Shown here: one piece after another, positions 18,631 to 26,389 of the stretch | How positions within the stretch are numbered: the stretch's first letter is position 1 | How the letters are laid out: every line of letters starts with the position of its first letter | Assembly: GCF_944390595.1 (NCBI RefSeq) | Contig: NZ_CALXRN010000067.1 | Location: 1-54,227, forward strand | DNA: 54,227 nucleotides | Reading direction: 5' to 3' | DNA from: an uncultured Brachyspira sp. | GTDB taxonomy: Bacteria; Spirochaetota; Brachyspiria; Brachyspirales; Brachyspiraceae | The notes under the pieces: model-generated | Database searches by the model: none | The model's input: the letters and a program-made list of their open reading frames with translations, nothing else | What the model was told of the DNA's origin: nothing | Program-made: the position numbers and the translations under genes

Positions 18631-18951
18631 TTATTTTATAATTACAGCAGTACCATAAGCTATAACTTCAGTAGTTCCTTCCATTACAGATGATGATGAA
18701 TAATGTATTCCTATAATAGCATTAGCACCTAATTTTTTAGCTTCTTCAATCATTCTTTTTGTTGCAGTTTCTCTAGCCTCATTTATCATTTCTGTATAGC
18801 CCTCAACTTCTCCTCCTACTATGTTTTTTAGTCCTGCAAGCAAATCTTTTCCTATATGTTTAGCCTGAGCAATGTTTCCTTTAACTAATCCTAATAATTC
18901 ATAATTATAGCTGCTTGGCAAATAGTCTGTTGTGTATAGTTTTATATCCAT
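18631..18951 (-). CDS. YbjQ/UPF0145-family protein, copy 2
   Basis: The 106-residue protein has the family core GLKNIVGGEVEGYTEM followed by EEAKKLGANAIIGIHYSSS. This family forms pentamers and is described as a putative heavy-metal-binding domain; its function is uncertain. AGGAG lies 6 nt before the ATG, next to the stop of copy 1, and the two copies differ at only about a fifth of positions. Confidence 0.85.
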   Translation of the reverse strand: MDIKLYTTDYLPSSYNYELLGLVKGNIAQAKHIGKDLLAGLKNIVGGEVEGYTEMINEARETATKRMIEEAKKLGANAIIGIHYSSSSVMEGTTEVIAYGTAVIIK

Positions 18952-18964
18952 TTAAATCTCCTAA

Positions 18965-19291
18965 TTATTTTAATATAACAGCAGTACCATAAGCAACAAC
19001 TTCTACGGTACCAGGTAATACAGATGATGATGAATAATTTATACCTATAATGGCATTAGCACCTAATTTTTTAGCTTCTTCAGTCATTCTTTTAGTTGCT
19101 ATTTCTCTAGCTTCATTAAGCATTTCTGTATAGCTTTCAACCTCACCGCCTACTATGTTTTTTAATCCTGCAAGTAAGTCTTTTCCAACATGTTTAGCCA
19201 AAGATACATTTCCTTTAACTAATTCCAATGGTTCATAATTATAATTACTTGGTAAATAACTTACTGTAAACATCTTTATATCTGAGCTCAT
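18965..19291 (-). CDS. YbjQ/UPF0145-family protein, copy 1
   Basis: This 108-residue tandem paralogue lies 13 nt upstream of copy 2. The conserved GLKNIVGGEVESYTEM and GANAIIGINYSSSSV blocks are both present. GAGGAA precedes the ATG. It is the first gene of the probable four-gene unit (two YbjQ-like proteins, LOG protein, exported protein). Two near-identical subunits might form mixed oligomers. Confidence 0.85.
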   Translation of the reverse strand: MSSDIKMFTVSYLPSNYNYEPLELVKGNVSLAKHVGKDLLAGLKNIVGGEVESYTEMLNEAREIATKRMTEEAKKLGANAIIGINYSSSSVLPGTVEVVAYGTAVILK

Positions 19292-19453
19292 ATCATTTCC
19301 TCTTCAATAATTTGCAATATTATGTTAATTAGTTTTTCGGAAATTAATTCATATCTTTAATTCTTTTTTATTTAATAAAAAATATGAGTATGCTATTTAA
19401 ATTTGATAAAAATAATATAATATATTAATAAATATAATTATAGGATATTAATT

Positions 19454-20056
19454 ATGGGAAAAGTTAAAAGCATTTTTACAATGGCAACTTTACATCTTAT
19501 TAAAGTCTTACTAGATTTTTCTTCAAAGGTATTGCCTGTTTTTATAATAGCAATAACTTTATTAAAATTAGCTAAAGTATTTGAGTTGGATTGGAGATTA
19601 ATTATTGCTGTATTAGTATTAGAAGTAATACTTATAATAATGACAATAGTATTTTATTCTCTATTTTTCAAAAAAGATAATACTTCAAGTCAGGCTAATA
19701 ATGGAAATGCAAATGTAATAGAAAAACAAAAAAAATTACCAGTATTAAATATAGCAGCAGTTTTCTTTATATTTTTAGGTATTATATTTATAATATTGAA
19801 ATTATTTAAAGCTGTAACATGGAGCTGGGCTTGGGTATTATCACCATTATGGCTTTCAACAGCATTAACTATATCTATACTTATTATATGTATAATAGTA
19901 TCTATTATATCAGCGGTATCAAAGAAAAATAAACAAAAAAGTATTGATGCTGAGGCAAATAATAGTGCAGAAAGCAGTAATATAGAAAACCCTTCTGATA
20001 ATGCAGAAAAAACTAGTACTAATGAAACAGAAACAAAGACGGAAAATAATAATTAA
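19454..20056 (+). CDS. Four-helix membrane protein with Asn/Glu-rich tail
   Basis: The 200-residue protein has four hydrophobic segments (about residues 23-42, 47-70, 97-118 and 132-155) and a charged, low-complexity C-terminal tail (160-200). The segment WSWAWVLSPLWLSTAL resembles the TMEM185-like ('fragile-X-F') membrane family, but this is only a pattern resemblance. AGGA precedes the ATG. The exchanger gene follows 29 nt later, so the two may be co-transcribed. Confidence 0.7.
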   Translation: MGKVKSIFTMATLHLIKVLLDFSSKVLPVFIIAITLLKLAKVFELDWRLIIAVLVLEVILIIMTIVFYSLFFKKDNTSSQANNGNANVIEKQKKLPVLNIAAVFFIFLGIIFIILKLFKAVTWSWAWVLSPLWLSTALTISILIICIIVSIISAVSKKNKQKSIDAEANNSAESSNIENPSDNAEKTSTNETETKTENNN

Positions 20057-20085
20057 TTAAAATACATAATGGCAGAGGAAACGAA

Positions 20086-21093
20086 ATGGATAATATATTG
20101 TTGAATATAATTTTTACAGCAGCTGGAATATTATTGCTGTATCTCGGCGGAACTTATATTGTAGATGGAAGCGTAATGGTGGTAAATAAACTTAAAATAC
20201 CTCCAATAGTTATAGGATTAACTTTTGTTGCTATGGGTACATCTATGCCTGAGCTTTTTGTAAGTTTATTTGGTGCTCTTAGGGGAGAAAGTGCTATTGC
20301 AGTTGGTAATGTTATAGGCAGTAATATTTTTAATATAGTATTCGTACTTGGAATTTCTGCTTTATTTATGAATATGTGTGCCGGCAAAAAATCTTATTAT
20401 GTATCAATGCTTTCAATGTTTATTATGTATATTGCTTTATGTATAATGCTTTTCAATATGAACACTAAAACATTAAGCGGAGATAAGATTTCCGTAATAG
20501 AAGGTGCTGTACTTTTAATATTGCTATGTATATATGTTTATTATTTATATAATGTAATATCAAAAGATAAAGATGAAATGGCTTCTTTTGAGAAGGAAGT
20601 AGCATCATCTACAAAAACTCATTCTATAGCTAGAGCCATATTTAAAATAATAGTTGCAATATTAGCCTTAGCTTTTGGATCTGATATTTTTATTAAAGGT
20701 GTTACTGGAATATTTAGAAATTTCTTAAGCGAGCATATAATAGGATTTATAGTAGTTGCTGTAGGTACAAGCATACCTGAACTTGTTACAAGTGTTATAG
20801 CAGCTATTAAAAAAGAATCTGATATATCTATAGGTAATATAGTAGGAAGCAATATATTTAATGTAGGCGGAGTGCTTGGAATATCATCAATAGCTTCATT
20901 TAAATTCGGGGGTATACTTCTTAATCCTGAGCAGAATTATTTAATAGATTTTCTTATGATGGTATTTGCTGGAATATTATTATTGCTATTTACTTTGAAA
21001 GGTAAGAGTTTAGGAAAATTAAAGGGAAGTTTATTTTTAATAATTTATGTAGCCTATGTTATATATTTATTAAAAACCACTTCTGTTTCATAA
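20086..21093 (+). CDS. Sodium/calcium exchanger family protein (CaCA, YrbG-like)
   Basis: The 335-residue membrane protein has about ten helices and the two inverted alpha-repeats of the cation/Ca2+ exchangers: GTSMPELFVSLFGAL with GNVIGSNIFN (about 47-85), and GTSIPELVTSVIAAI with GNIVGSNIFN (about 226-265). Both acidic ion-binding Glu residues are present. It probably exports Ca2+ in exchange for Na+ or H+. GAGGAA lies 6 nt before the ATG. Confidence 0.92.
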   Translation: MDNILLNIIFTAAGILLLYLGGTYIVDGSVMVVNKLKIPPIVIGLTFVAMGTSMPELFVSLFGALRGESAIAVGNVIGSNIFNIVFVLGISALFMNMCAGKKSYYVSMLSMFIMYIALCIMLFNMNTKTLSGDKISVIEGAVLLILLCIYVYYLYNVISKDKDEMASFEKEVASSTKTHSIARAIFKIIVAILALAFGSDIFIKGVTGIFRNFLSEHIIGFIVVAVGTSIPELVTSVIAAIKKESDISIGNIVGSNIFNVGGVLGISSIASFKFGGILLNPEQNYLIDFLMMVFAGILLLLFTLKGKSLGKLKGSLFLIIYVAYVIYLLKTTSVS

Positions 21094-21110
21094 ATCATAA
21101 AAAAGAAGGT

Positions 21111-21131
21111 ATGGGACTGAGAGTATCCCAT
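21111..21131 (-). terminator. Hairpin after the cupin gene
   Basis: ATGGGA and TCCCAT pair around a 9-nt loop. On the minus strand it is followed by ACCTTCTTTTTT, which fits an intrinsic terminator for the cupin gene. On the plus strand it follows the exchanger gene but lacks a T-run. Confidence 0.6.
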
Positions 21132-21155
21132 GTCGCATTATGAATTTATTTAGGG

Positions 21156-21494
21156 TTATTCGGATTTCACTTGTATTACTAATACTTTAAATGCCTCTAT
21201 AGACTTTAAAGAATGTACAGCATTAGCAGGTATTAATATAGACTCTTCTCTTGAAACTTCAAATTTATCATTGTCAACTGTTATTTCTGCCTTTCCTTCT
21301 ATAACAGTAACCAAAACATCCCCTGTACTTGTGTGAGGAGGTATTTCAGCTCCTTTATCAACAGATATTATTTTCATTCCAAGACTTTTTCTATCTACTA
21401 ATGTTAATGCTGATATAGAATTATTTTTGATTTCTAGTAAATCATTTAATGACACAACTTTTTTATAATTAATATTATTGATAAAATTTTCCAT
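21156..21494 (-). CDS. Small cupin-domain protein
   Basis: The 112-residue single-domain cupin has the HTSTGDVLVTVIEGKAEI segment and the second motif IPANAVHSLKSI. Only one of the usual first-motif histidines is visible, so metal binding is uncertain. I chose the ATG at 21494, which has GAGGAA 4 nt upstream; the longer reading from 21512 has no such site. The function is not predictable beyond small-molecule binding or sensing. Confidence 0.8.
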   Translation of the reverse strand: MENFINNINYKKVVSLNDLLEIKNNSISALTLVDRKSLGMKIISVDKGAEIPPHTSTGDVLVTVIEGKAEITVDNDKFEVSREESILIPANAVHSLKSIEAFKVLVIQVKSE

Positions 21495-21551
21495 CAATTT
21501 CCTCAATATCATTATTTTGTTAGTATTATATAATATAATTAAATAAAAAGC

Positions 21552-21567
21552 TGTTGCTATGGCAACA
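21552..21567 (-). terminator. Terminator after the ferredoxin-like gene
   Basis: TGTTGC and GCAACA pair around TATG. On the minus strand the stem is followed by GCTTTTTATTT, and it lies 16 nt after the stop of the 4Fe-4S gene. Confidence 0.75.
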
Positions 21568-21583
21568 AAATATAATTTTTTGC

Positions 21584-22396
21584 TTAAATTATATTACCAT
21601 CTATAGAAATAGTGTATTCTTTTATAATGATATTTTTATTGGCTATTTCAAGAGCCTTCTGTACTATCATTTCAACTCCTCCGCAGCATGGAACTTCCAT
21701 TCTTACTATAGATATAGATTTAATATTTTTATTTGTAAATATGTTAACTAGTTTTTCTATGTAGCTGTCTATACCAGTATCTAATTTAGGACAGAACATC
21801 AAAAGAGTTTTATTTTTCAAAAATCTTGAATGAAAATTTGGATAAGAAAAAGGTACGCAATCTGCCGCTATTAATAAATCGGCATTATCTAAATAATTGG
21901 CATTAGGGTTTATTAATTTTAACTGTATAGGCCAATTTCTCAATTCAGAATTCATTTGTATATTATTATTATTTTCTCCTCTAAATTGATTTCTCATATC
22001 TTTCTGCATGCTTCCAGGACATCCGCAATGTTTATGTTCTTCCATATTCGGCACCTCCATATTATTATTTTTTAAATACTTTACAGCTTCATTAAAGAGT
22101 TTATCTTCTCCATGATCTTTTAAATGTTTTAAATGAGCTTTTATAACATTTTCTCCGCCTTTTACTATATTAACCATTACTTTGCTTTCATCATATTCTT
22201 CAGCTTCTCTTTCTTCTATTTCCATAGCGTTTTCAGGACAAGCCTTTATACAAGCACCAAGTCCGTCGCAAAATAAATCACTTATAAGTCTTGCTTTACC
22301 GTCTATTATCTGCAATGCTCCTTCAGGACAATCCGGTATGCATATTCCGCATCCTGTGCATTTATCTTCATCTATTTTGATTATTCTTCTTTTCAT
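21584..22396 (-). CDS. Two-cluster 4Fe-4S ferredoxin-like protein with extra cysteine motifs
   Basis: The 270-residue cytoplasmic protein begins with two ferredoxin motifs, CTGCGICIPDCPEGAL (13-28) and CDGLGACIKACPENAM (43-58). A middle region holds CGCPG (near 121-125) and the C-terminal domain has a PCCGGVEM motif near residue 237. It looks like the reductase-type ferredoxin-plus-cysteine-domain proteins of anaerobes, probably an electron carrier or small redox enzyme. AAGGAGA lies 5 nt before the ATG, and a clear terminator follows. Confidence 0.82.
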   Translation of the reverse strand: MKRRIIKIDEDKCTGCGICIPDCPEGALQIIDGKARLISDLFCDGLGACIKACPENAMEIEEREAEEYDESKVMVNIVKGGENVIKAHLKHLKDHGEDKLFNEAVKYLKNNNMEVPNMEEHKHCGCPGSMQKDMRNQFRGENNNNIQMNSELRNWPIQLKLINPNANYLDNADLLIAADCVPFSYPNFHSRFLKNKTLLMFCPKLDTGIDSYIEKLVNIFTNKNIKSISIVRMEVPCCGGVEMIVQKALEIANKNIIIKEYTISIDGNII

Positions 22397-22523
22397 TAAT
22401 TCTCCTTTATCATTAATATTTGATTATAATAATATATTCAATTATAAAAATCTATTGCCTCAGCAACATTGAAAATTTACTATGTTTTTTATTTAATTAG
22501 AGTTAAAAAATATTTAATGATGC

Positions 22524-22551
22524 TGTTAAAATTAAATTGTTATGGTATAAT
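22524..22551 (+). promoter_or_regulatory. Extended -10 promoter for the heptose genes
   Basis: TGGTATAAT ends at 22551, an extended -10 element. A weak -35 (TGTTAA, 22524-22529) lies 16 bp upstream. The start point would be about 8-9 nt before the gene's ATG, giving a very short leader that still includes AGGA (22558-22561). Confidence 0.6.
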
Positions 22552-22566
22552 TTATCAGGATTTTTT

Positions 22567-23025
22567 ATGAATAGAAAATTAAAAGATAGAAATGAATTAA
22601 ATATTATATTAGAAGACTGCAGAAAAAATAATAAAAGAATAGTATTTACAAACGGATGTTTTGATATACTTCATCGCGGTCATGTAGAGTATTTGCAAAA
22701 AGCAAGAGAACTTGGAGATTTGCTTGTACTAGGATTAAATAGCGATTCTTCTGTAAAAAGGTTAAAAGGGGAGAGCAGACCGATAAATAATGAAAATGAC
22801 AGAGCTGTTGTACTTGCAGCTTTGGAATGCATTACTTATATATCTATATTTGATGAAGACACTCCTATTGAATTAATAAAGATAGTTAAGCCCGATATTT
22901 TAGTTAAGGGCGGTGATTATAAGATAGAAGATGTAGTTGGAAGAGAGTACTCTAAAGAAACAGTATTAATTGATTTTTTAAATGGGTATTCTACTACTAA
23001 TATAATAAAAAAGATAAATAATTAA
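22567..23025 (+). CDS. hldE: D-glycero-beta-D-manno-heptose 1-phosphate adenylyltransferase
   Basis: The 152-residue protein matches the C-terminal (adenylyltransferase, RfaE2) half of HldE only; the kinase half is absent, so this is the stand-alone form. FTNGCFDILHRGHVEYL (about 26-42) is the nucleotidyltransferase signature, with GLNSDSSVKRLKG and KGGDY following. It makes ADP-heptose, a lipooligosaccharide precursor. I chose the ATG at 22567 over a TTG at 22537 because AGGA lies just upstream. The epimerase gene follows 17 nt later. Confidence 0.9.
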   Translation: MNRKLKDRNELNIILEDCRKNNKRIVFTNGCFDILHRGHVEYLQKARELGDLLVLGLNSDSSVKRLKGESRPINNENDRAVVLAALECITYISIFDEDTPIELIKIVKPDILVKGGDYKIEDVVGREYSKETVLIDFLNGYSTTNIIKKINN

Positions 23026-23042
23026 AATTTAGGAGTTTTATT

Positions 23043-23987
23043 ATGATTATTGTAACCGGAGCAGCCGGATTTATAGGCTCTAATATAGTTAGAGGATTAA
23101 ATAATTTAGGTATCGATGATATATTAATAGTTGATAATTTAAAAAACGCTTCTAAACATAAAAATTTAAATAGAATTAATTTTAAAGATTATATAGATAA
23201 AGAAGATTTTAATTTAGATATTTTTAAAAATGTTAAAGTTGAAGCGGTATTTCATCAAGGTGCTTGTTCTGACACTATGGAAACAGACGGTAAGTATATG
23301 ATGAAAAATAATTATGAATATACAAAAAATATTTTTCATTTTTGTTTGGATAAAAAAATAAGATTCTTATATGCTTCAAGTGCTTCTGTATATGGAAACG
23401 GAGAAAATGGTTTTGAGGAAAATGAAAAAAATGAGTATCCTCTTAATGTGTATGCTTTCTCCAAATATCAATTTGACAGATACGTTAATAAATTATTCAA
23501 AGAAAATAAGATTAACAGTCAGGTTGTAGGACTTAGATATTTTAATGTATATGGACCGCAGGAGAATCATAAAGGAAGAATGGCATCTGTTGCTTTCCAT
23601 TTATTTAATCAAATAAAAGCTGGTGAGAAAATGAAAATATTTGAGGGAAGTGAGAATTTCCTTAGAGATTTTATACATATTGATGATGTTGTATCTGTTA
23701 ATAATTTCTTTTTCGAGAATGAAAATAAATCCGGTATATTTAACTGCGGTACTGGAAAAGCTGAAAGTTTTGTTGAGATAGCTAAGGCTTTGAAAGAGGT
23801 TTATACTTCAGCTGAGATAGAACATATAGAGTTTCCAGATGCTTTAAAAGGAAAATATCAAAAATTTACACAGGCTGACTTGAAAAAATTAAAAAATGCT
23901 GGTTATAATAAAGATTTTATGAATGTTAATACTGGCGTAAAAAAATACGCTGAAGTTTTAGAAAAAAGCGGCGGATATTTAATGTAA
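23043..23987 (+). CDS. hldD: ADP-L-glycero-D-manno-heptose 6-epimerase
   Basis: The 314-residue short-chain dehydrogenase-like epimerase converts ADP-D,D-heptose to ADP-L,D-heptose. The NAD(P) loop GAAGFIGSN (6-14), the ASSASVYG segment, the catalytic YAFSK, and DTMETDG and NEKNEYPLN segments typical of HldD are intact. AGGAG lies 6 nt before the ATG. Together with the adjacent adenylyltransferase it forms the last two steps of ADP-heptose synthesis; the isomerase, kinase and phosphatase must lie elsewhere. Confidence 0.93.
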   Translation: MIIVTGAAGFIGSNIVRGLNNLGIDDILIVDNLKNASKHKNLNRINFKDYIDKEDFNLDIFKNVKVEAVFHQGACSDTMETDGKYMMKNNYEYTKNIFHFCLDKKIRFLYASSASVYGNGENGFEENEKNEYPLNVYAFSKYQFDRYVNKLFKENKINSQVVGLRYFNVYGPQENHKGRMASVAFHLFNQIKAGEKMKIFEGSENFLRDFIHIDDVVSVNNFFFENENKSGIFNCGTGKAESFVEIAKALKEVYTSAEIEHIEFPDALKGKYQKFTQADLKKLKNAGYNKDFMNVNTGVKKYAEVLEKSGGYLM

Positions 23988-23997
23988 ATAAAGATAA

Positions 23998-24046
23998 AAA
24001 ATAATATACATACTTTATAATTTGTTCCATGTATGTATATTATTTT
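23998..24046. terminator. 16-bp perfect hairpin shared by convergent genes
   Basis: Arms 23998-24013 and 24031-24046 pair perfectly and flank a 17-nt loop. On the plus strand it follows hldD by 10 nt and ends in a T-rich tract. The stop codon of the convergent membrane-protein gene (24015-24017) lies in the loop. Confidence 0.8.
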
Positions 24047-24467
24047 GCTTTAATTTTATAGCCCATATTAGTATTATTGCTCCTAATACAAAAAAGAATA
24101 TGGAAAGAAATATTTTAGATTTGTTTTGTAATTCTATTATTTCATTATTTATTTTATCATAATATATTTCTTTTTCTGTATTTTTATTTGTCATACTTAT
24201 TATTCCGTTATATATATTAGTAGCATAGTATTTACTATTATCTATTTCAAAGCTATAAATTATATAGCTTATATCTCTTTTCTTTATTCCATACTGATAA
24301 TATGTAATATCATCAATATTGGCCATTATTTTAATAATGTTTCCATTTTTATAATCTATTGTCTTTTTTATATTTAAATACATTATTAAAGCAGACATAG
24401 ATAAAAACATAAAAGTAGCAAAAAATAGTACAGCTTTGTATTTAATAAATTTATATTTATTATTCAT
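24015..24467 (-). CDS. Two-helix membrane protein (DUF3592-like layout)
   Basis: The 150-residue protein has one hydrophobic helix near the N-terminus (about 12-32) and one near the C-terminus (about 118-138). The roughly 85-residue domain between them has beta-strand character (DISYIIYSFEIDNSKYYATNIY). This matches the layout of DUF3592-type proteins, but I see no specific motif. The function is unknown. Confidence 0.65.
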   Translation of the reverse strand: MNNKYKFIKYKAVLFFATFMFLSMSALIMYLNIKKTIDYKNGNIIKIMANIDDITYYQYGIKKRDISYIIYSFEIDNSKYYATNIYNGIISMTNKNTEKEIYYDKINNEIIELQNKSKIFLSIFFFVLGAIILIWAIKLKQNNIHTWNKL

Positions 24468-24583
24468 AATTTTATTTTATATTATATTAATTTATTATTA
24501 ATAATTACAAAAAATATTTTACTTATATTACAAAAAATGGATTATATATTATATAGGGTAAAATATTTATAAGGAATTTCATT

Positions 24584-25030
24584 ATGAGAGTACAGTCATT
24601 ATTTTTATTATTTTTTCTATTATCTGCATTGTCAGTTTATGCCCAAGATGCAGAAGAGTCCAAAAGACTTTATGAATTAATAAATATGGAGAGGCAAAAA
24701 GCAGGTCTATATGAATACAAAACAGATGAAAATATTGAGAAAGCAGCTGCTACAAGAGCAGAGGAAATTTCTAAAGTTTTTGATTCGGTTAGACCAGATG
24801 GAAGCGAAATTTATACAGTTTATGCAGAAAATGGGATAAAAGTTGCGTATTATGGAGAATCTATAAGAACTGGTTATGAAACAGCAAGTGCTATGTTGAA
24901 TGCTATGCTTAAAGATCCTGATGATTCTTCTTCTATATTGGATATAGATTATACCCATATCGGAGTTGGAATATATAAAAATGCTAAAAATACATATTGG
25001 GCTATAATATATTGCTCTTTAGCAGAGTAA
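24584..25030 (+). CDS. Exported CAP/SCP-domain protein
   Basis: The 148-residue protein has a signal peptide (MRVQSLFLLFFLLSALSVYA) followed by a compact CAP (SCP/PR1) domain: LINMERQKAGL, RPDGSEIYTVYAENG, a GES segment, and DIDYTHIGVGIYKNAKNTYWAIIYC at the end. The usual HxxH metal pair is reduced, with only the His of YTHIGVG clear. The role of bacterial CAP proteins is poorly known. A small lipoprotein gene follows 19 nt later. Confidence 0.85.
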   Translation: MRVQSLFLLFFLLSALSVYAQDAEESKRLYELINMERQKAGLYEYKTDENIEKAAATRAEEISKVFDSVRPDGSEIYTVYAENGIKVAYYGESIRTGYETASAMLNAMLKDPDDSSSILDIDYTHIGVGIYKNAKNTYWAIIYCSLAE

Positions 25031-25049
25031 TATTTGAGGAGAAAATTTG

Positions 25050-25226
25050 ATGAAAAAGTTTATATTTATTTTTTGTATTATTTCTTCTTTTATTTTTATA
25101 TCATGTGATGATGATAATGTTGAAGATAGAATCGACAAAGCAACTGACAAAATAGAAAAATCAATGGAAAGAGCTGAAGAAAAAATGGAACAAGCTGAAG
25201 AGAAAATAGATAATTTATTTGATTGA
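25050..25226 (+). CDS. 58-residue coiled-coil lipoprotein
   Basis: A short ORF with a strong ribosome site (GAGGAG about 8 nt upstream) encodes a signal peptide ending in the lipobox FISC (Cys19). The mature 40 residues form a charged amphipathic helix with heptad repeats (DKIEKSMERAEEKMEQAEEK). The layout recalls small Lpp-type envelope tethers or spacers, but this is inference. It probably shares a transcript with the CAP-domain gene. Confidence 0.75.
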   Translation: MKKFIFIFCIISSFIFISCDDDNVEDRIDKATDKIEKSMERAEEKMEQAEEKIDNLFD

Positions 25227-25228
25227 TA

Positions 25229-26197
25229 TTATATATTATTTTTTAATATATTGCTAAATTCTCTATAGAACATATTAAATAAAGAGTTTTCATTTGCTTC
25301 TGTATTCCATAGATTATGCCAATGGTATGTATAGCATCCAGTAAAAAACTCTTTATAAGATGTAATATTTCCATTATAATTTGTAAAGAAATCATTAGGT
25401 GATGTTACAGGATAATTATATTTATTTTTATCTGTTATATTCCAAAGAGGATCAAAAAAAGCACATGGGAATACCATTAAATTTTTTAGTTGCACATTAG
25501 AAAAATTGAATATTATCCATGGTAAAACAGTTTGCTCTTTTTCTATTATTTGAACAGTTTCTTCTATCATATTTTTATCATTGATATATAATATAGCAGT
25601 ATTAGCATAAGATTGTTTTTCCCATTGGTAACAAAAACTATTATCCAATATATCTGAAAAATCCCTTAAAAACATTACATCTAAATCAAAATATACTATA
25701 CCATTATATTTATTTTCTACTAAATATTTATATGGTATTAATAATCTAAAAGCATCTGCTCTTGCTGGTAATTTTTTCTTTTGGTTAAATATATAATCAA
25801 ATTGTTCAAAACATGTATTTTTTATTTCTAATTTAGGGTTATATGTTTTTATTTCAATAAGATTTTCCAATTCATTAATATATTTATTATTTAAATTTTC
25901 TTTTGTTGTTTTACTATCAATCCATAAATATATTTTAGGATTTTTTTGTGTACATAGTAATGACTTTATTGAAAGTACATGTTTTTCATTTATTTTTCCA
26001 TACCAATATGAATGGTATGATATATTTGTGTTAATATTTTCCTTTTTATTATTTTCTAAATTATTTTTTAGGTATTCTATAGCATATTCATTGTCTGTAT
26101 ATAGTTTTGAGTCATCAATATGTTTAAAATTTGTATATTTTTCTCCAGATATAGGCATATCAGGGAATTTGACTTTTTTAAAATTAAAAAATATCAT
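25229..26197 (-). CDS. DXD-motif glycosyltransferase behind a repeat-containing leader
   Basis: The 322-residue protein has no membrane segments. The central motif YNGIVYFDLDVMFLRDF carries the DXD that binds the metal and nucleotide sugar. The region around it matches the sugar-binding glycosyltransferase family seen in capsule and lipooligosaccharide loci. I chose the ATG at 26197: GGGGGA lies 4-5 nt upstream, while the in-frame ATG at 26209 has no site. The start overlaps the stop of a 53-codon leader ORF (ATGA). The leader holds a pentanucleotide repeat, so expression may phase-vary. The acceptor is unknown. Confidence 0.82.
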   Translation of the reverse strand: MIFFNFKKVKFPDMPISGEKYTNFKHIDDSKLYTDNEYAIEYLKNNLENNKKENINTNISYHSYWYGKINEKHVLSIKSLLCTQKNPKIYLWIDSKTTKENLNNKYINELENLIEIKTYNPKLEIKNTCFEQFDYIFNQKKKLPARADAFRLLIPYKYLVENKYNGIVYFDLDVMFLRDFSDILDNSFCYQWEKQSYANTAILYINDKNMIEETVQIIEKEQTVLPWIIFNFSNVQLKNLMVFPCAFFDPLWNITDKNKYNYPVTSPNDFFTNYNGNITSYKEFFTGCYTYHWHNLWNTEANENSLFNMFYREFSNILKNNI

Positions 26198-26355
26198 ATA
26201 TTCCCCCATAGAATATACAATTTAACATTTATCAAGGTTGATAAAAATTGTTTGTATAATAAAAAAATTATTTTACGGTAATATTTGCGATGCGATGCGA
26301 TGCGATGCGATGCGATGCGATGCGATGCGATGCGATGCGATGCGATGCGATGCAT
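26194..26355 (-). CDS. 53-codon leader ORF built on a pentanucleotide repeat
   Basis: On the minus strand GGAG (26365-26362) lies 6 nt before an ATG (26355) that runs directly into the repeats. The peptide starts M(HRIAS)4HR and continues with 30 hydrophobic/basic residues. It ends in a TGA that overlaps the glycosyltransferase ATG (ATGA at 26197-26194). Only the repeat number present here, or one differing by three units, keeps this frame open. Adding one unit stops it at TAA 26270-26268 and removing one stops it at TAA 26275-26273. The peptide itself is unlikely to have an enzymatic role. Its likely job is to carry ribosomes to the glycosyltransferase start. Confidence 0.65.
   Translation of the reverse strand: MHRIASHRIASHRIASHRIASHRKYYRKIIFLLYKQFLSTLINVKLYILWGNI
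26228..26245. promoter_or_regulatory. Palindrome inside the leader, upstream of the glycosyltransferase
   Basis: TTTATCAA and TTGATAAA are perfect complements around two bases. It sits between the repeat and the glycosyltransferase ribosome site. As RNA it could fold when leader translation stops early. As DNA it could be an operator. Confidence 0.45.
26286..26353. repeat. TGCGA pentanucleotide tandem repeat, 13 full units plus TGC
   Basis: Thirteen perfect TGCGA units (26286-26350) are followed by a partial unit. The array is G+C-rich within otherwise AT-rich DNA. A 5-bp unit changes the reading frame with every gain or loss, which is typical of contingency loci. Confidence 0.97.
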
Positions 26356-26389
26356 ATTTTACTCCGTTATTATTTTTTTATATAAAAAC

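Noticed and set aside
26286-26353. TGCGA array as a CRISPR or origin iteron array
   Set aside because: Units are 5 bp, perfect and contiguous with no spacers, and no replication or cas genes are near. A microsatellite fits better.
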